Below the pieces are notes generated by a model. The model had not been told where the DNA came from, ran no database searches, and was given only the letters and a program-made list of their open reading frames with translations. From NCBI GenBank assembly GCA_963797085.1, contig CAWCOA010000009.1:1-64000 (forward strand): DNA of 64,000 nucleotides, read 5' to 3'. The DNA comes from JASJBU01 sp963797085. Lineage in GTDB: Bacteria > Pseudomonadota > Gammaproteobacteria > Chromatiales > Chromatiaceae. This document shows, one piece after another, positions 7,847-18,028 of this stretch; the stretch's first letter is position 1; every line of letters starts with the position of its first letter. The position numbers and the translations under genes are program-made.

Positions 7847-9064
7847 TTAAAATACAAGTTGATTAACACCCAGGATAGCGACCAGGATCGACATCACAAT
7901 TCCTGCGATCAATAACCCCAGCGTCAATATCAATATTGGTTCCAGTAAAGCAAGCGCTCTCTTGACTGAGGTCGTAGTCTCTTTGTCAAAAATATCCGCC
8001 ACTTGTTCCAGCATTTCTTCTAAATTTCCGGACTCCTCGCCAACCTGGATCATATGGATGGCGAATGGAGGAAAACGGGTATGTTCTGCAAGTTGATCAG
8101 CCAGCCTTTGACCAGCCTTCAAACTGTCAACAACCTTCCCGATACCCTCTGAAATAACCCTGTTACCGACTACATTTTTCACAATTGAAATTGCACTAAG
8201 TAGTGGTACGCCATTCGATAAAAGCGTACCCAACGTTCTAGAGAATCTCGCAATCTCAACTTTTATCAATAAATCACCAATAACCGGCATTTTTATAAAA
8301 CGGTTATGCCAACGATATTGTCCGCTGGGTTGTGACAACTGATACCTAAACCACCACCAGCCCAGCACCATCAAGATTGCAAGCAGCCAGCCATAATCCC
8401 TGAGTATGTCGCCTGACATCATGACTATCCGAGTCGCCAAGGGTAATGATGCGCCCATCCCCTCAAACAATTCAGAGAATTGAGGTATCACGTATGCGAG
8501 AAGAACGAAGATCGATATGACCGCGACAAATAAAAGAATTGCCGGGTAGATAAAGGCAGACACCAGAGTGTCATTGACTTCTTTACTTCTCTCCATGTGC
8601 TCAGATAATCGCTCGAGGACGACGTCCAAGGCCCCACCTGCCTCACCCGCCTTTACCAAACTGATGTAAAACGTAGTGAAAGTACCATTTTGCATTTCCA
8701 GAGCCGAAGCGAGGGAAGAACCATTTCTAACATTGTCCAAAATCTGTGAGATGGTTTTCGCTATGAGTGATTCTTCCTCAGTCAGTGAAATGATGATTGA
8801 CAAGGCTCTATCTAACGGCATACCCGCCTTTAACAAGGAAGAAAGCTCTCTGGTAAAAACAGCAATCTGCTCATTAGAAACTTTTTTTCTAAAAAGTGAG
8901 AATCCATCTCCCGCACGACTGCCATTCGTGGATGCACTGACTCGTATCGGTACCTGCCCAAGGCTGTGAATCCGCTCAATGGCGGCTTCCTGAGAATTCT
9001 CTTCAAGAACTCCTGTAACAACCTCTCCGTCAGGAGCTACTGCCTTGTAGGAAAAAAATGGCAC
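7847..9064 (-). CDS. gspF: Type II secretion inner-membrane platform protein GspF
   Basis: This 405-residue protein has two repeated GspF cytoplasmic helical domains, each ending in a membrane segment (around residues 170-195 and 375-400), plus a further helix near 220. The motifs FTRELSSLLKAGMPLDRAL and FSRTLGTLLSNGVPL are the paired repeat signatures. GspF is the polytopic core of the assembly platform and contacts GspE. It is separated from gspE by 2 bases. Confidence 0.96.
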   Translation of the reverse strand: MPFFSYKAVAPDGEVVTGVLEENSQEAAIERIHSLGQVPIRVSASTNGSRAGDGFSLFRKKVSNEQIAVFTRELSSLLKAGMPLDRALSIIISLTEEESLIAKTISQILDNVRNGSSLASALEMQNGTFTTFYISLVKAGEAGGALDVVLERLSEHMERSKEVNDTLVSAFIYPAILLFVAVISIFVLLAYVIPQFSELFEGMGASLPLATRIVMMSGDILRDYGWLLAILMVLGWWWFRYQLSQPSGQYRWHNRFIKMPVIGDLLIKVEIARFSRTLGTLLSNGVPLLSAISIVKNVVGNRVISEGIGKVVDSLKAGQRLADQLAEHTRFPPFAIHMIQVGEESGNLEEMLEQVADIFDKETTTSVKRALALLEPILILTLGLLIAGIVMSILVAILGVNQLVF

Positions 9065-9066
9065 TG

Positions 9067-10824
9067 CTATTTCTCCTGGGTGATACGCAATACTTCTTCG
9101 ATAGTTGTCACGCCAGCAGCAACTTTACGCATACCATCCTCGTACATCGTTTGCAGTCCTTCTTCTCTAGCAGTACTGAAGATGATGTCTTGATCTGCGT
9201 TATTCGTAATCAATTTACGAAGTCGACTGGACATGGCCAAAAGTTCAACGATTGCGCTCCTTCCAGAGTAGCCGGACTGCCCGCATTCTTCACACCCGAC
9301 TGCATGATAAACAATTTTTGTATCATTGAGATATGCAGACAGTTTCCAATTATCAATCTCCTCATCAGACAATTTATGTGGCCGCTTACAATGTTGGCAC
9401 AGTGTTCGGATGAGGCGCTGGGCGAGGATAGCGTTGACCGTGGATGACAGTAAATAGCTCTCAACACCCATATCCATGAGACGGGTAATACTACTCAATG
9501 CATCATTTGTATGTAGCGTGGAAAGCACAAGATGGCCAGTCAAAGCCGATTGAACAGCAATCTTAGCTGTCTCCTGATCTCGCATTTCACCAATCATGAT
9601 GACATCAGGATCCTGACGAACAATTGATCGCAGAGCATGCGCAAATGTCAATCCGATTTCAGCTTTTGCCTGAATTTGATTGACACCATCTATGTTGTAT
9701 TCTACAGGATCCTCTACTGTGATTATTTTCCTTTCCGGTTTATTCAGGTATTTTAAGGCCGCATAGAGTGTCGTTGTCTTACCACTTCCCGTTGGCCCAG
9801 TAACTAGTATAATCCCGTGAGGATTATTCAGTGCCTCTATAATCTTTTTCTTAAGACTGTCTTCAATGCCAAGATAGCCAAAATCCAGTTGGACGTCATT
9901 CCGACGCAGTAGTCTGAGCACAACGCTTTCACCATGCAGTGTTGGCAGCGTTGACACACGTAAATCGATGGTTTCACCATGTATGCGGATTTTAAAACGC
10001 CCATCCTGCGGTAATCTGCGTTCCGCTATGTTCAGATTCGCCATAATTTTTATTCTGGAAATTATGGCTGCAGCTTCCTGACTTGACGGTGCCTCCTCAT
10101 CTCTTAACAGACCGTCTACCCTGAGCCTTACTCTGAGGAGATTTTCAAAAGGCTCTATATGCACGTCAGATGCCCTACTGACTACCGCTTTTTGCAAAAT
10201 CTGGTTGACTTTTTTTATGACCGGCGCTTCACTGGCAAGCTCTTTTAGTTGCTCCACGTCATCTTTCAGCAATGCATCATGTGCACTGCCCGCGTGTTCG
10301 CCTTTGAACTTACCCGATCCTGCTTCACTGGTAAGCGTTTCTAGTGATTGCTCAATATCCGATAAGACACCAATTCGTATGTCTATTTTTTTATGTGTTA
10401 TCAGGTCTAACGCATCAAAGACATAGTTATTGGTTGGATCAACAAACGCAACGACTATCGATTCATCATCTTCTTCTAAGAGTAATACCTTATTCTCTTT
10501 TAAGAACTTGATAGATATGAGATCACTATCAATCAATTCATCAGGAAATTCCTTTTTTTCTACAAAAGGATAACCCGTGTAAGTCGATAATGCCTGCGCT
10601 AATTCCTTATCAGACAATAATCCGAGTTTGACGATTAGGGAAACGATCGATTCTCGACCTGCTTGATCTCTAAACAGGCGCATCGCCCTGTCAGCATCAG
10701 CCTGTCGTATCTTTCCCGAATCAACCAAAAAAGGACAGAGGTCTCCTCTAGTCTGGGAATTGTTTGATATATTTTTCAAGTCACTGCTTTGGCCTTGAAG
10801 TATATCGTCAACAATCTCATTCAT
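9067..10824 (-). CDS. gspE: Type II secretion ATPase GspE
   Basis: This 585-residue assembly ATPase has an N-terminal MshEN-type domain (about 30-170). The catalytic core contains Walker A GPTGSGKT (343-350), the Asp-box region near VEDPVE, Walker B DPDVIMIGE (405-413) and the His-box stretch HLVLSTLHTN. A tetracysteine zinc site is intact (C476, C479, C511, C514). It powers pseudopilus assembly from the cytoplasmic face through GspL and GspF. It follows gspD by about 90 bases and precedes gspF directly. Confidence 0.97.
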   Translation of the reverse strand: MNEIVDDILQGQSSDLKNISNNSQTRGDLCPFLVDSGKIRQADADRAMRLFRDQAGRESIVSLIVKLGLLSDKELAQALSTYTGYPFVEKKEFPDELIDSDLISIKFLKENKVLLLEEDDESIVVAFVDPTNNYVFDALDLITHKKIDIRIGVLSDIEQSLETLTSEAGSGKFKGEHAGSAHDALLKDDVEQLKELASEAPVIKKVNQILQKAVVSRASDVHIEPFENLLRVRLRVDGLLRDEEAPSSQEAAAIISRIKIMANLNIAERRLPQDGRFKIRIHGETIDLRVSTLPTLHGESVVLRLLRRNDVQLDFGYLGIEDSLKKKIIEALNNPHGIILVTGPTGSGKTTTLYAALKYLNKPERKIITVEDPVEYNIDGVNQIQAKAEIGLTFAHALRSIVRQDPDVIMIGEMRDQETAKIAVQSALTGHLVLSTLHTNDALSSITRLMDMGVESYLLSSTVNAILAQRLIRTLCQHCKRPHKLSDEEIDNWKLSAYLNDTKIVYHAVGCEECGQSGYSGRSAIVELLAMSSRLRKLITNNADQDIIFSTAREEGLQTMYEDGMRKVAAGVTTIEEVLRITQEK

Positions 10825-10912
10825 ACTTTATTCTGACTTTAAATTAAATATCCATACAAATCTTAGTTTCATAGCAACCAGCTATGTTCCCTTCAGTGCA
10901 TTAGATAAATAA

Positions 10913-13105
10913 CTAATTCCTATAATCCGACTCAAGCTCAGCAGCCTCGTTCAGCTTACTGCGCAACTCTTTAGATAATTCATAGACCTCATTCGGATTA
11001 GTCACTACCCGCGGCGTCAGTGTCACTATCAATTCAGTACGACTGACATTTTCAGTCGTACTGCTAAACAGGTTACCCAAGATCGGAATATCCATCAGAC
11101 CAGGTATTCCATCCTTACCTGAGAGAAGATTTTCTCGAATCATGCCACCAAGAACAATGGACTGTCCGCTATGCACGATTACGGTACTATCGATTGTTCG
11201 CTGGGATATTGGAGGATTCTCCCCACTTGCTGCCGGACCTGGGCTACTGACTTCCTGATTGATCTCAAGGGTAATCATGCCGCCTGCATTGATTCTCGGC
11301 GTGACCTGCAGTAGCGTACCCGTATCTCGATATTGAAATTCTGAAACGATAGGTGAATCTGCACCAATCGTACTCTGGGTAGTCCGGGTGTTGATGGGTA
11401 TCTGATCACCAACCCGGAAAGTAGCTGTCTGGTTGTCAACCACCATGATATGTGGGGCGGACAAAAATTTAACTGAGGATTCAGTCTCCAGAAGATCGAA
11501 TAATGCCCTTAATTCATTAGCGCTGTTAAATATACCCAGAGAAAAGCCGGCACCACCAATACCGGTCGGTAAAGGAGCATCAAACCCGATATCGATCGGA
11601 TTACTATTCGAGCCTCCCTCGAGAAACCATCTTATTCCATAACTTAGGTTATTTGATAATTGTACCTCTGCGATCGTTGCCTCTATCAGGACCTGTCTTG
11701 GGGCGACATCGAGACGGCGGATCGTTGATTCAATTTTGTTATAATCCTGAGAACTGGCAAGAGTCAGTATTGAATTATTATCGTTATCAGCGATGATCGT
11801 GACAGGATAGCTGTTATCACTTTGCCCGTTATCTGATGCACTCGGACTGCTCCTGACAGGAGAAGTTGCAGGTTTTCCTGCGGAATCATCTGCGCCTTTA
11901 ACTGCAGTTGTAATAGTTTTTGGCTGTGACTGGATGCTCGAACGCTCCGGTGTACGAATGTTAGAAAGTTTCCGAGACTCCCTGCTGGCAATTGCGCTGA
12001 CTTCATCTCGACCTGCATCCTGCCCGAAAATTCTTTGCAGAATTTCAGCAATATTCTCGGCTTTGCCATTTTCCAGGCGATATACATAAAGACGACGTCC
12101 AGGTGCTTTATCGATACCGAGATCAAATTGCAGAATCAGCTTTTTAGTTTCTGCAATATAACGAGGCTGATGACTTACTACCATTACGGCGTTGAGCCGT
12201 TCGATAGGTATCAGCCTTACAATACCGGCCATTGGCCCACCTTCACCAATGATGTTTTTCAAATCATCGACCATGGTTTTTGCATCGGTATGCTGCAATG
12301 GAAATAGGCCAATTGACATCCCGCTGAGCCAATCAACATCGAACATATTGATTGTGTCAATCATGTGATTCGTTGCACTGGATGAGCCGGACAGTAAAAT
12401 CAAATTTCGCGCATCGTCACTTTTAATGTTTTCCTTGTCTTCTGTAATAGTTTGCAGAATCCTGACCATCTCACTCGCGGCAACATATTTCAGCGGTACG
12501 ATTTGTACACCATGTCCAGATTTTCTTTTGTTGCCTATTCCACCAATCGAAGGAGAACCCAACATCTTTTTTGCATTCGCGGAAGGTACAATTTTGTACA
12601 ACGCCCCCTCGCGGATGAGTGCAGCTTGGTTTAACTCTAAGATGGATTCAAATATTGGCAGTACATCGCTCGTGCTGACCGGCTTTGTGGTATGAATTGT
12701 CACAATACCTTGTACGGCCGGATCGATCAGATAGTTCTTGTTGAGTATTTCTTCGAATATTATTTTGATGACTTCACGCAGATCCACCGCTTCGAAGTTT
12801 AAGGTAATTTCGCCTTTACCATTTTGACCTGCATCTCCTCGATCAATTTCGGACTGCACGAACCTCCCGCTGCCCTGCTGTATAAATGGCTTGACCTTAT
12901 TTTGTACAAGCTCCTCTTGTTCAAACTTACCAGTGTCATCTTGCAAGCTGCCTATTTTCGGCCTTTTATAAGCATATTCTTCAGAAGGAGTGGACGCTAC
13001 TGAAACACTGTCTGCGGCTGTCGTTTTATCAGGTGAATTGGCACAAGAGACCAACAGAAAGGTGAGACACGCAGTGGTAAGTAATCTTATATATTTTATT
13101 TTCAT
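10913..13105 (-). CDS. gspD: Type II secretion outer-membrane secretin GspD
   Basis: The start at 13105 gives 730 residues beginning MKIKYIRLL, with a lipobox-like LLVSC, suggesting a self-piloting lipoprotein secretin. An upstream in-frame start at 13159 would bury that signal. N0 and three N domains follow (about residues 90-460), with a Ser/Pro-rich insert near 380-430. The C-terminal secretin domain carries VPLL-type landmarks: SIVLGGMIREN, GIPGLMDIPILGNLF and ELIVTLTPRVV. It forms the outer-membrane channel and is the first gene of the minus-strand operon. Confidence 0.93.
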   Translation of the reverse strand: MKIKYIRLLTTACLTFLLVSCANSPDKTTAADSVSVASTPSEEYAYKRPKIGSLQDDTGKFEQEELVQNKVKPFIQQGSGRFVQSEIDRGDAGQNGKGEITLNFEAVDLREVIKIIFEEILNKNYLIDPAVQGIVTIHTTKPVSTSDVLPIFESILELNQAALIREGALYKIVPSANAKKMLGSPSIGGIGNKRKSGHGVQIVPLKYVAASEMVRILQTITEDKENIKSDDARNLILLSGSSSATNHMIDTINMFDVDWLSGMSIGLFPLQHTDAKTMVDDLKNIIGEGGPMAGIVRLIPIERLNAVMVVSHQPRYIAETKKLILQFDLGIDKAPGRRLYVYRLENGKAENIAEILQRIFGQDAGRDEVSAIASRESRKLSNIRTPERSSIQSQPKTITTAVKGADDSAGKPATSPVRSSPSASDNGQSDNSYPVTIIADNDNNSILTLASSQDYNKIESTIRRLDVAPRQVLIEATIAEVQLSNNLSYGIRWFLEGGSNSNPIDIGFDAPLPTGIGGAGFSLGIFNSANELRALFDLLETESSVKFLSAPHIMVVDNQTATFRVGDQIPINTRTTQSTIGADSPIVSEFQYRDTGTLLQVTPRINAGGMITLEINQEVSSPGPAASGENPPISQRTIDSTVIVHSGQSIVLGGMIRENLLSGKDGIPGLMDIPILGNLFSSTTENVSRTELIVTLTPRVVTNPNEVYELSKELRSKLNEAAELESDYRN

Positions 13106-13777
13106 AATCTTATTGTTCAAATAACTACATGACGAAGAGAACAATCCCAACCCCGGCAATTATAAGACACCCTCTTTCGATTGATTGAATCCAAATTTAT
13201 TAATTTCCAGCAAACCAGTTAATTTGAGTTCTTTAAATACCCAGACTCTATTATCAATGAATACTATATTGCCCTTCAAATCACGTGTATCCTAATTTAT
13301 AGAAAGAAACTCAAAATGACATGCGTTTAACCTGAGCACCATCTAACTTATCCTTAGTGCTGGATTTAATAGACGAATTTATATGTAATTTAGATTGCCA
13401 ATATTTCGCACCCAAATAACGATAATTCAATAATCCATCTGGCCGCTTGTGAAATATTTCCATTTTTAATATTGCTAGCGGATCTTGAGGTGAAATAACA
13501 TCTCAAGAGATTCTAAGTGATCCGGCAGTAGCTATACATTCCACCTATCATGTATATCTTACAGTTCCTGGTACCACTTGAATCATGGTCAATTCGGTAG
13601 AGTATCATACACGATGCACCTACCGAGCCACATGAGTGTCCGGACCATCCTTATAAAAATGTCGATTATATCTTTATTTTCAACAAGTTATACGGACATT
13701 CTTAATTATCTGTTACACTAAATCCTACATTCGTATCATCTCACACTACATTTCCTCTTAGATAGGTAGTAATTACC
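13106..13777. other. Intergenic region upstream of gspD
   Basis: About 670 AT-rich bases between gspD and the transposase relic. It must hold the gsp operon promoter on the minus strand, but I cannot single one out with confidence. No gene, RNA or repeat is recognisable. Confidence 0.4.
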
Positions 13778-14560
13778 CTATGTAGTTTGCATTATATGGC
13801 TCTGCACTATAGTCCTGTTACCATGGCGTGGAATAGGCACATGATCAACGCACAACCTCAACAGTCGATTGGGTATCTCGGGCTCCCAGAATATCCGGTT
13901 GAAGCAATAGGGAAATTCATCCAGGTAACTTTGTAGGTACTTCCTGCCCGTTTCATGGTAAGCACCCAACAGAAAACGTGTCAGGTTGGCAATCACATTA
14001 CGCACCCAGGGCAACCAGTTCTTCGCCTATTCAGATGGCGTGACTCGTTTGATGTGGATGACATGAGTGCTCAGGCTGTTCAACGTTGGCAAGGCATCGG
14101 TGCGTGCTGTTTGGTTGGATTTCAGTCGCCGCCGGGCAAAATCTTTGACTGTTTCAACATTCACCGACTCCACCGCTTCCATGGCCATAAAGCCGGGCTT
14201 TCCCTCCCGGTTCTCACAGCCAATCAATACCGAAGTCTTGCCTTCGGCTCCCCGGCCCCGTTTTCCGGGACGCTTACCTCCAATCAACGCATCATCCAGT
14301 TCGATAATATCGGATAGCCGATACAGTGCGTCATGATGGCTCATTAGCTCGTCTCAGCTTACTCAACACCCGATAACTTGTGGTCCAAGTCGTGCCGATC
14401 AGTTTGGAGAATCGCAGGGCCGAAATACTGCCCTTGTCGGTGGCAACCCAGTAAATGGCCCAGAACCACTTGACCAATGGCAGTTTAGTACCGTGGAAAA
14501 GGGTGCCCGACGTCACCGAAGTCTGTTTATGGCAGGCTGCACACTTTAAAACTATTAAAT
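13778..14560 (-). mobile_element. Decayed IS1595-family transposase (pseudogene)
   Basis: Three reading-frame pieces, in order, match an IS1595-type transposase. About 14560-14331 encodes the zinc-ribbon end (KCAACHKQTS) and the segment SGTLFHGTKLPL. Bases 14344-14027 encode the DDE-like core IIELDDALIGGKRPGKRG. Bases 14014-13778 encode the C-terminal part with RKYLQSYLDEFPYCFNR. The pieces are split by at least two frameshifts and the first N-terminal cysteine pair is missing. I could not identify convincing terminal inverted repeats. It is a relic and unlikely to be active. Confidence 0.82.
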
Positions 14561-14618
14561 GCAGTATCCACCCTGTCTATCCTGGTAGTGATTAAATTCA
14601 GTGAAAATCGTCGACACT

Positions 14619-14656
14619 GGTAACCAATAGTAGCGGTATTTTCTATATTGGTTACC
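14619..14656. repeat. 11-bp inverted repeat (stem-loop)
   Basis: Bases 14619-14629 and 14646-14656 are perfect inverted copies separated by 16 bases. It lies just past the 3' end of the histidine kinase gene (minus strand) and upstream of the transposase relic. There is no T-tract, so it may be a weak terminator or a leftover insertion-sequence end. Confidence 0.4.
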
Positions 14657-14730
14657 TATGGATTAATGACCGCCCGTTGGATTAATAGATCGGATCAGCA
14701 GATCGGTAAATGCTGCCTTCCCCCTTAGTA

Positions 14731-16092
14731 TTATCGTGAATCCCAGGCAGACAGAGCCTTTAGTTTACCCATAGAATCTCTTGAGATGGAAAATTCACCG
14801 CCGGAAAGTATTGTTCTTTCACGCATCATCTCGAAATATTCCCGGTTTAATTCATTACTCAAACCACCTTCAGCTATCTCCAGCTCTATGGTTTCTTCAA
14901 CATCGTTATAACCGAGAACAACATCAAGAGTATTGATCGAACCATTGTTATAAGCGATCGTTCCAAGAGTATCTTTTAATATCCGATATACAATGGATTT
15001 CATTTCAGATGTCAGGCTTTCCTCCGCGATATCGATCTTGACTTTTATCTTTAAGCGATCTGACATCTCTTTGAAATCTGATATCAGTGTATTAGTAGCA
15101 GCTAGTAAGCCAAAATTATCTAAACTGGGTGGTCTTAGATCGATAGACACGGATCTTATTTTATTTACTGCATCCTGTAGGATAGGCAGAATATCGTCAG
15201 GTAAAGAAAATGCTTTACCCTGCTCGCTCTCATTGGCAGTCCTTATACAGTTTTCAAGATGCACCTTGACTGCCAATATGGTTTGCACGATATCTTCATG
15301 TAGCTTCTCAGAGATCCGCCTTTTTTCATCCTCTTGCGCCGTTATCATTTTTGAAGACAGAATTTCCAATGTCTTTTGGCGTTCCTTAGATTCATATTGC
15401 TGCTCATTAATGATCTTCTCACCTTTTTTTATAAAGAACATCAATATTCCATAGAGCGCTGTCATTACAAGCAACACAAATGTCAAAACACTAATCTGAG
15501 TCCTGTTTGATTCTGCAATCTCCTCGCTAACATCAGCATAGATCTCAAAAACCCCAATAGGCGGCAGCAGTCTGTTTGTTTCAATCGGCACATAACTCTG
15601 TGCAAGATTCGCATCTTCCGACTCATTATCAAAAATATTAAGTGTATCCCGGTATATCAGTTTGGTTGCTGGTTTACCTCCTATCGCCGAAATAAAGCCT
15701 GTATTATCTTTTTGTAAATTACCAATCTGAGACTTTTTCGTGGAATAGACGACACGCCCAAAACGATCATAAAGTTTAATGCGCACAAGGCTTGATTCTG
15801 CTACAAGACGCTGGATTGTATTTGCCAGATTGATATGAATAGAAGGAATTGGCTGATTATCCTTCCTGGCAGATTCTACTTTGTTGAAGTATTCAATGAA
15901 GTGGTCACTCATCGAATTGGTGATTGCTATAGCGAGTGCCGTATAGCTATTCTCGCTGGCACTCTCAATAGTATTGATGGTCTGCGCACGGAAAAACAAG
16001 AAGATAATGATCGAAGTTATCGCAACCGCGACAAAGCTTATTGATGCATAATTCCGAGAAAGGCGATAATTTTGGCGATCTATAGATACCAT
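14731..16092 (-). CDS. NarX/DegS-type sensor histidine kinase with degenerate ATPase domain
   Basis: This 453-residue membrane sensor has helices at about 15-34 and 200-222 bracketing a periplasmic domain of about 165 residues. The dimerisation segment is HisKA_3 type, with RRISEKLHED and the phospho-acceptor candidate His265, followed by SIDLRPPSLDNFGLL. The C-terminal HATPase region (from about 355) looks eroded. The N-box is TLGTIAYNNGS in place of ALNNAVKHS, and no DNGxG motif is visible, only LEIAEGG. RERTILSGGEF survives. It may be catalytically dead, acting as a sensor or phosphatase, or may need the second kinase at 38.4-39.4 kb. Its position next to the cytochrome/SCO genes suggests redox or metal sensing. 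Confidence 0.75.
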   Translation of the reverse strand: MVSIDRQNYRLSRNYASISFVAVAITSIIIFLFFRAQTINTIESASENSYTALAIAITNSMSDHFIEYFNKVESARKDNQPIPSIHINLANTIQRLVAESSLVRIKLYDRFGRVVYSTKKSQIGNLQKDNTGFISAIGGKPATKLIYRDTLNIFDNESEDANLAQSYVPIETNRLLPPIGVFEIYADVSEEIAESNRTQISVLTFVLLVMTALYGILMFFIKKGEKIINEQQYESKERQKTLEILSSKMITAQEDEKRRISEKLHEDIVQTILAVKVHLENCIRTANESEQGKAFSLPDDILPILQDAVNKIRSVSIDLRPPSLDNFGLLAATNTLISDFKEMSDRLKIKVKIDIAEESLTSEMKSIVYRILKDTLGTIAYNNGSINTLDVVLGYNDVEETIELEIAEGGLSNELNREYFEMMRERTILSGGEFSISRDSMGKLKALSAWDSR

Positions 16093-16351
16093 TTAATTGG
16101 CTCCCATCTCGTTGAAGGCAAATAAAACATGAGTTTTTAAACAAGAATCTGATAAGGGATATTCGTTTCTAACAGTTCAAGCAATATCCTACCCATCAAC
16201 CAGGTTGGATGTTTAATCAACTTAGTGAATAAACACCCACATTCCTTATCTTCTTGTTCTGCAATTTTAATAATTTTCGATGAGATTTCCTTTGATAAAT
16301 TAATCCCTCAACAACACTTAAAGCTGATATCCAAATGAATAGACTATTGAA

Positions 16352-18016
16352 TCAAGGTATAGACCATTCAGTTACCGCTTCCAATTTTTTACTATTGCTT
16401 TTTGCTGGCTTAGCAATATAGAACCCTTTAGATAAAAATCTTTGATCGGGTGCTAGACTGATTCGCGGGTAGACTGACGTATAATTTGCGTTATCAACCA
16501 TATCCTCAATCTTTTCGACAAAATAGTCCCTAAAAAAATAACCCCTGGTGAGTTTAAGTGCACCGCCAGCAGCCTTTAACGCAAAGTAAGCGTTGGCCTG
16601 AATCTTTTTTGCAGTAGGAGAATAGATGCGTTTAGCTCTAAACCAACCTGTTGATCTTATTAGAAGCCTAGTTAATTTTCCTGGCATCTCTTGAGGATGT
16701 ATAAAATAGGTTCGATCAATAACAGATTCGGGTACGTCACTCGAATTCTCACCAATCAGTGTGGTAGATAAATATATACGCTGAGGAAAATGATCACTCG
16801 GAAATGCGTCAACAACTTGCTTTAGTAAGTTTTTTTCGCCCCAAATTACAATGACGCTCTGCTCGGTAAAATGGGTAATTGATAAATCCTCTTGCCTGTC
16901 TAAGCCTAACTGGAGGTTCTCTAAACTTGCTCCAGAATCTTGCATTGCTGCCGTTAAGGCTCTGGACGCAGTTTCTGCTTTAATATCCCCTGAGATGTAG
17001 ACTTGTATGACTTTATCCAAATCTAAGGATTGGCTTTTTATATCAGAAGCAATTCCTTCACCCTCAAGGGTCATGCCCCGATTGGTGTAGAGTGAATAGA
17101 AATCATTTTCAGCAATCACAGGCAGGTCCGTGGTTGGAAACAGACAAGGTAACTGATTGTTTTCACAAAATTGATGGACTGGCTCCCAGGGGCCCACGAC
17201 AGTGCCACTGATAACAGCATATACAGGCTTTTCACTGTAATAGGTCTTCAGCTGCTCACCCCATGTATCTGGTGCTCCATTGAGTTCCCAGACATGTAGC
17301 ACCCATTTTCGATAGGGCTTGAAGGTCCACTCTTTATGCCAAGGCGCATGCTCAGCGCGACTGGTTTCATGGCGTGTCTCAGTATTTTTTTGTTTGATAT
17401 ACTCACGCAGGACATCGAGCAGAGCCTTCTTTTCCTCTTCACTCACAGCGTCGCTGATTACAGTTGCAAAATGCATCTCCTTGTCATCCACCCCTGGAGA
17501 GAGTTCTACCGATAAAATTGATAAATAATCTATCAGCTTGTCTAAGGACTCATCATCCAATGGATAACGAGGCATCATTGGGTCGAGCAACTGCCCATTA
17601 GCATCCACCCCGGACCTTATCGCCAGCTTGAGTGAATCTCTCGTATAGGCTGGGCGTTGAATAGGAGCAGATTGTGGCTGGCTTGTCGGAAGTTGCATTG
17701 GATTGAAAAGCAGTTTTCCTGTCACTGCAGGAACGACCTGCTGCCCTTCGAGAGAGCCCATGCCACTGCGTCGATGGCAGGTGCCACATATAACCTGCTC
17801 GCCTGTTATGGATATATCTCCTTGAATCACCCCAGACATTGATTCACCTGATGGCAATACACCGTCCATATACATCCGGCGACCGACATCCCTTTGCGAT
17901 ATGTCTACCTCGCCATCAATATTGACGATCGACTCCGTCTGCTGAGACGAAAATACGTCAGAAATAAAAATGGAGGTCAAGAGACCTCCAAGAATCATCA
18001 ACGATTGCATCTTCAT
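16352..18016 (-). CDS. Cytochrome c fused to a periplasmic-binding-protein-like domain
   Basis: This 554-residue exported protein has a signal peptide (residues 1 to about 23) and one c-type heme site, CGTCH at 77-81, in a domain of about 140 residues that includes the possible Met ligand region DPMMPRYPLDD. A longer domain (about 195-535) resembles type I periplasmic binding proteins, with segments such as KPVYAVISGTVVGPWEPV and QVYISGDIKAETASRAL. It ends about 12 bases after the SCO gene and is probably co-transcribed. The fusion suggests a redox sensor or an electron acceptor with a ligand-binding module. The second domain is assigned from pattern only. Confidence 0.72.
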   Translation of the reverse strand: MKMQSLMILGGLLTSIFISDVFSSQQTESIVNIDGEVDISQRDVGRRMYMDGVLPSGESMSGVIQGDISITGEQVICGTCHRRSGMGSLEGQQVVPAVTGKLLFNPMQLPTSQPQSAPIQRPAYTRDSLKLAIRSGVDANGQLLDPMMPRYPLDDESLDKLIDYLSILSVELSPGVDDKEMHFATVISDAVSEEEKKALLDVLREYIKQKNTETRHETSRAEHAPWHKEWTFKPYRKWVLHVWELNGAPDTWGEQLKTYYSEKPVYAVISGTVVGPWEPVHQFCENNQLPCLFPTTDLPVIAENDFYSLYTNRGMTLEGEGIASDIKSQSLDLDKVIQVYISGDIKAETASRALTAAMQDSGASLENLQLGLDRQEDLSITHFTEQSVIVIWGEKNLLKQVVDAFPSDHFPQRIYLSTTLIGENSSDVPESVIDRTYFIHPQEMPGKLTRLLIRSTGWFRAKRIYSPTAKKIQANAYFALKAAGGALKLTRGYFFRDYFVEKIEDMVDNANYTSVYPRISLAPDQRFLSKGFYIAKPAKSNSKKLEAVTEWSIP

Positions 18017-18028
18017 TATTATTCGGGA

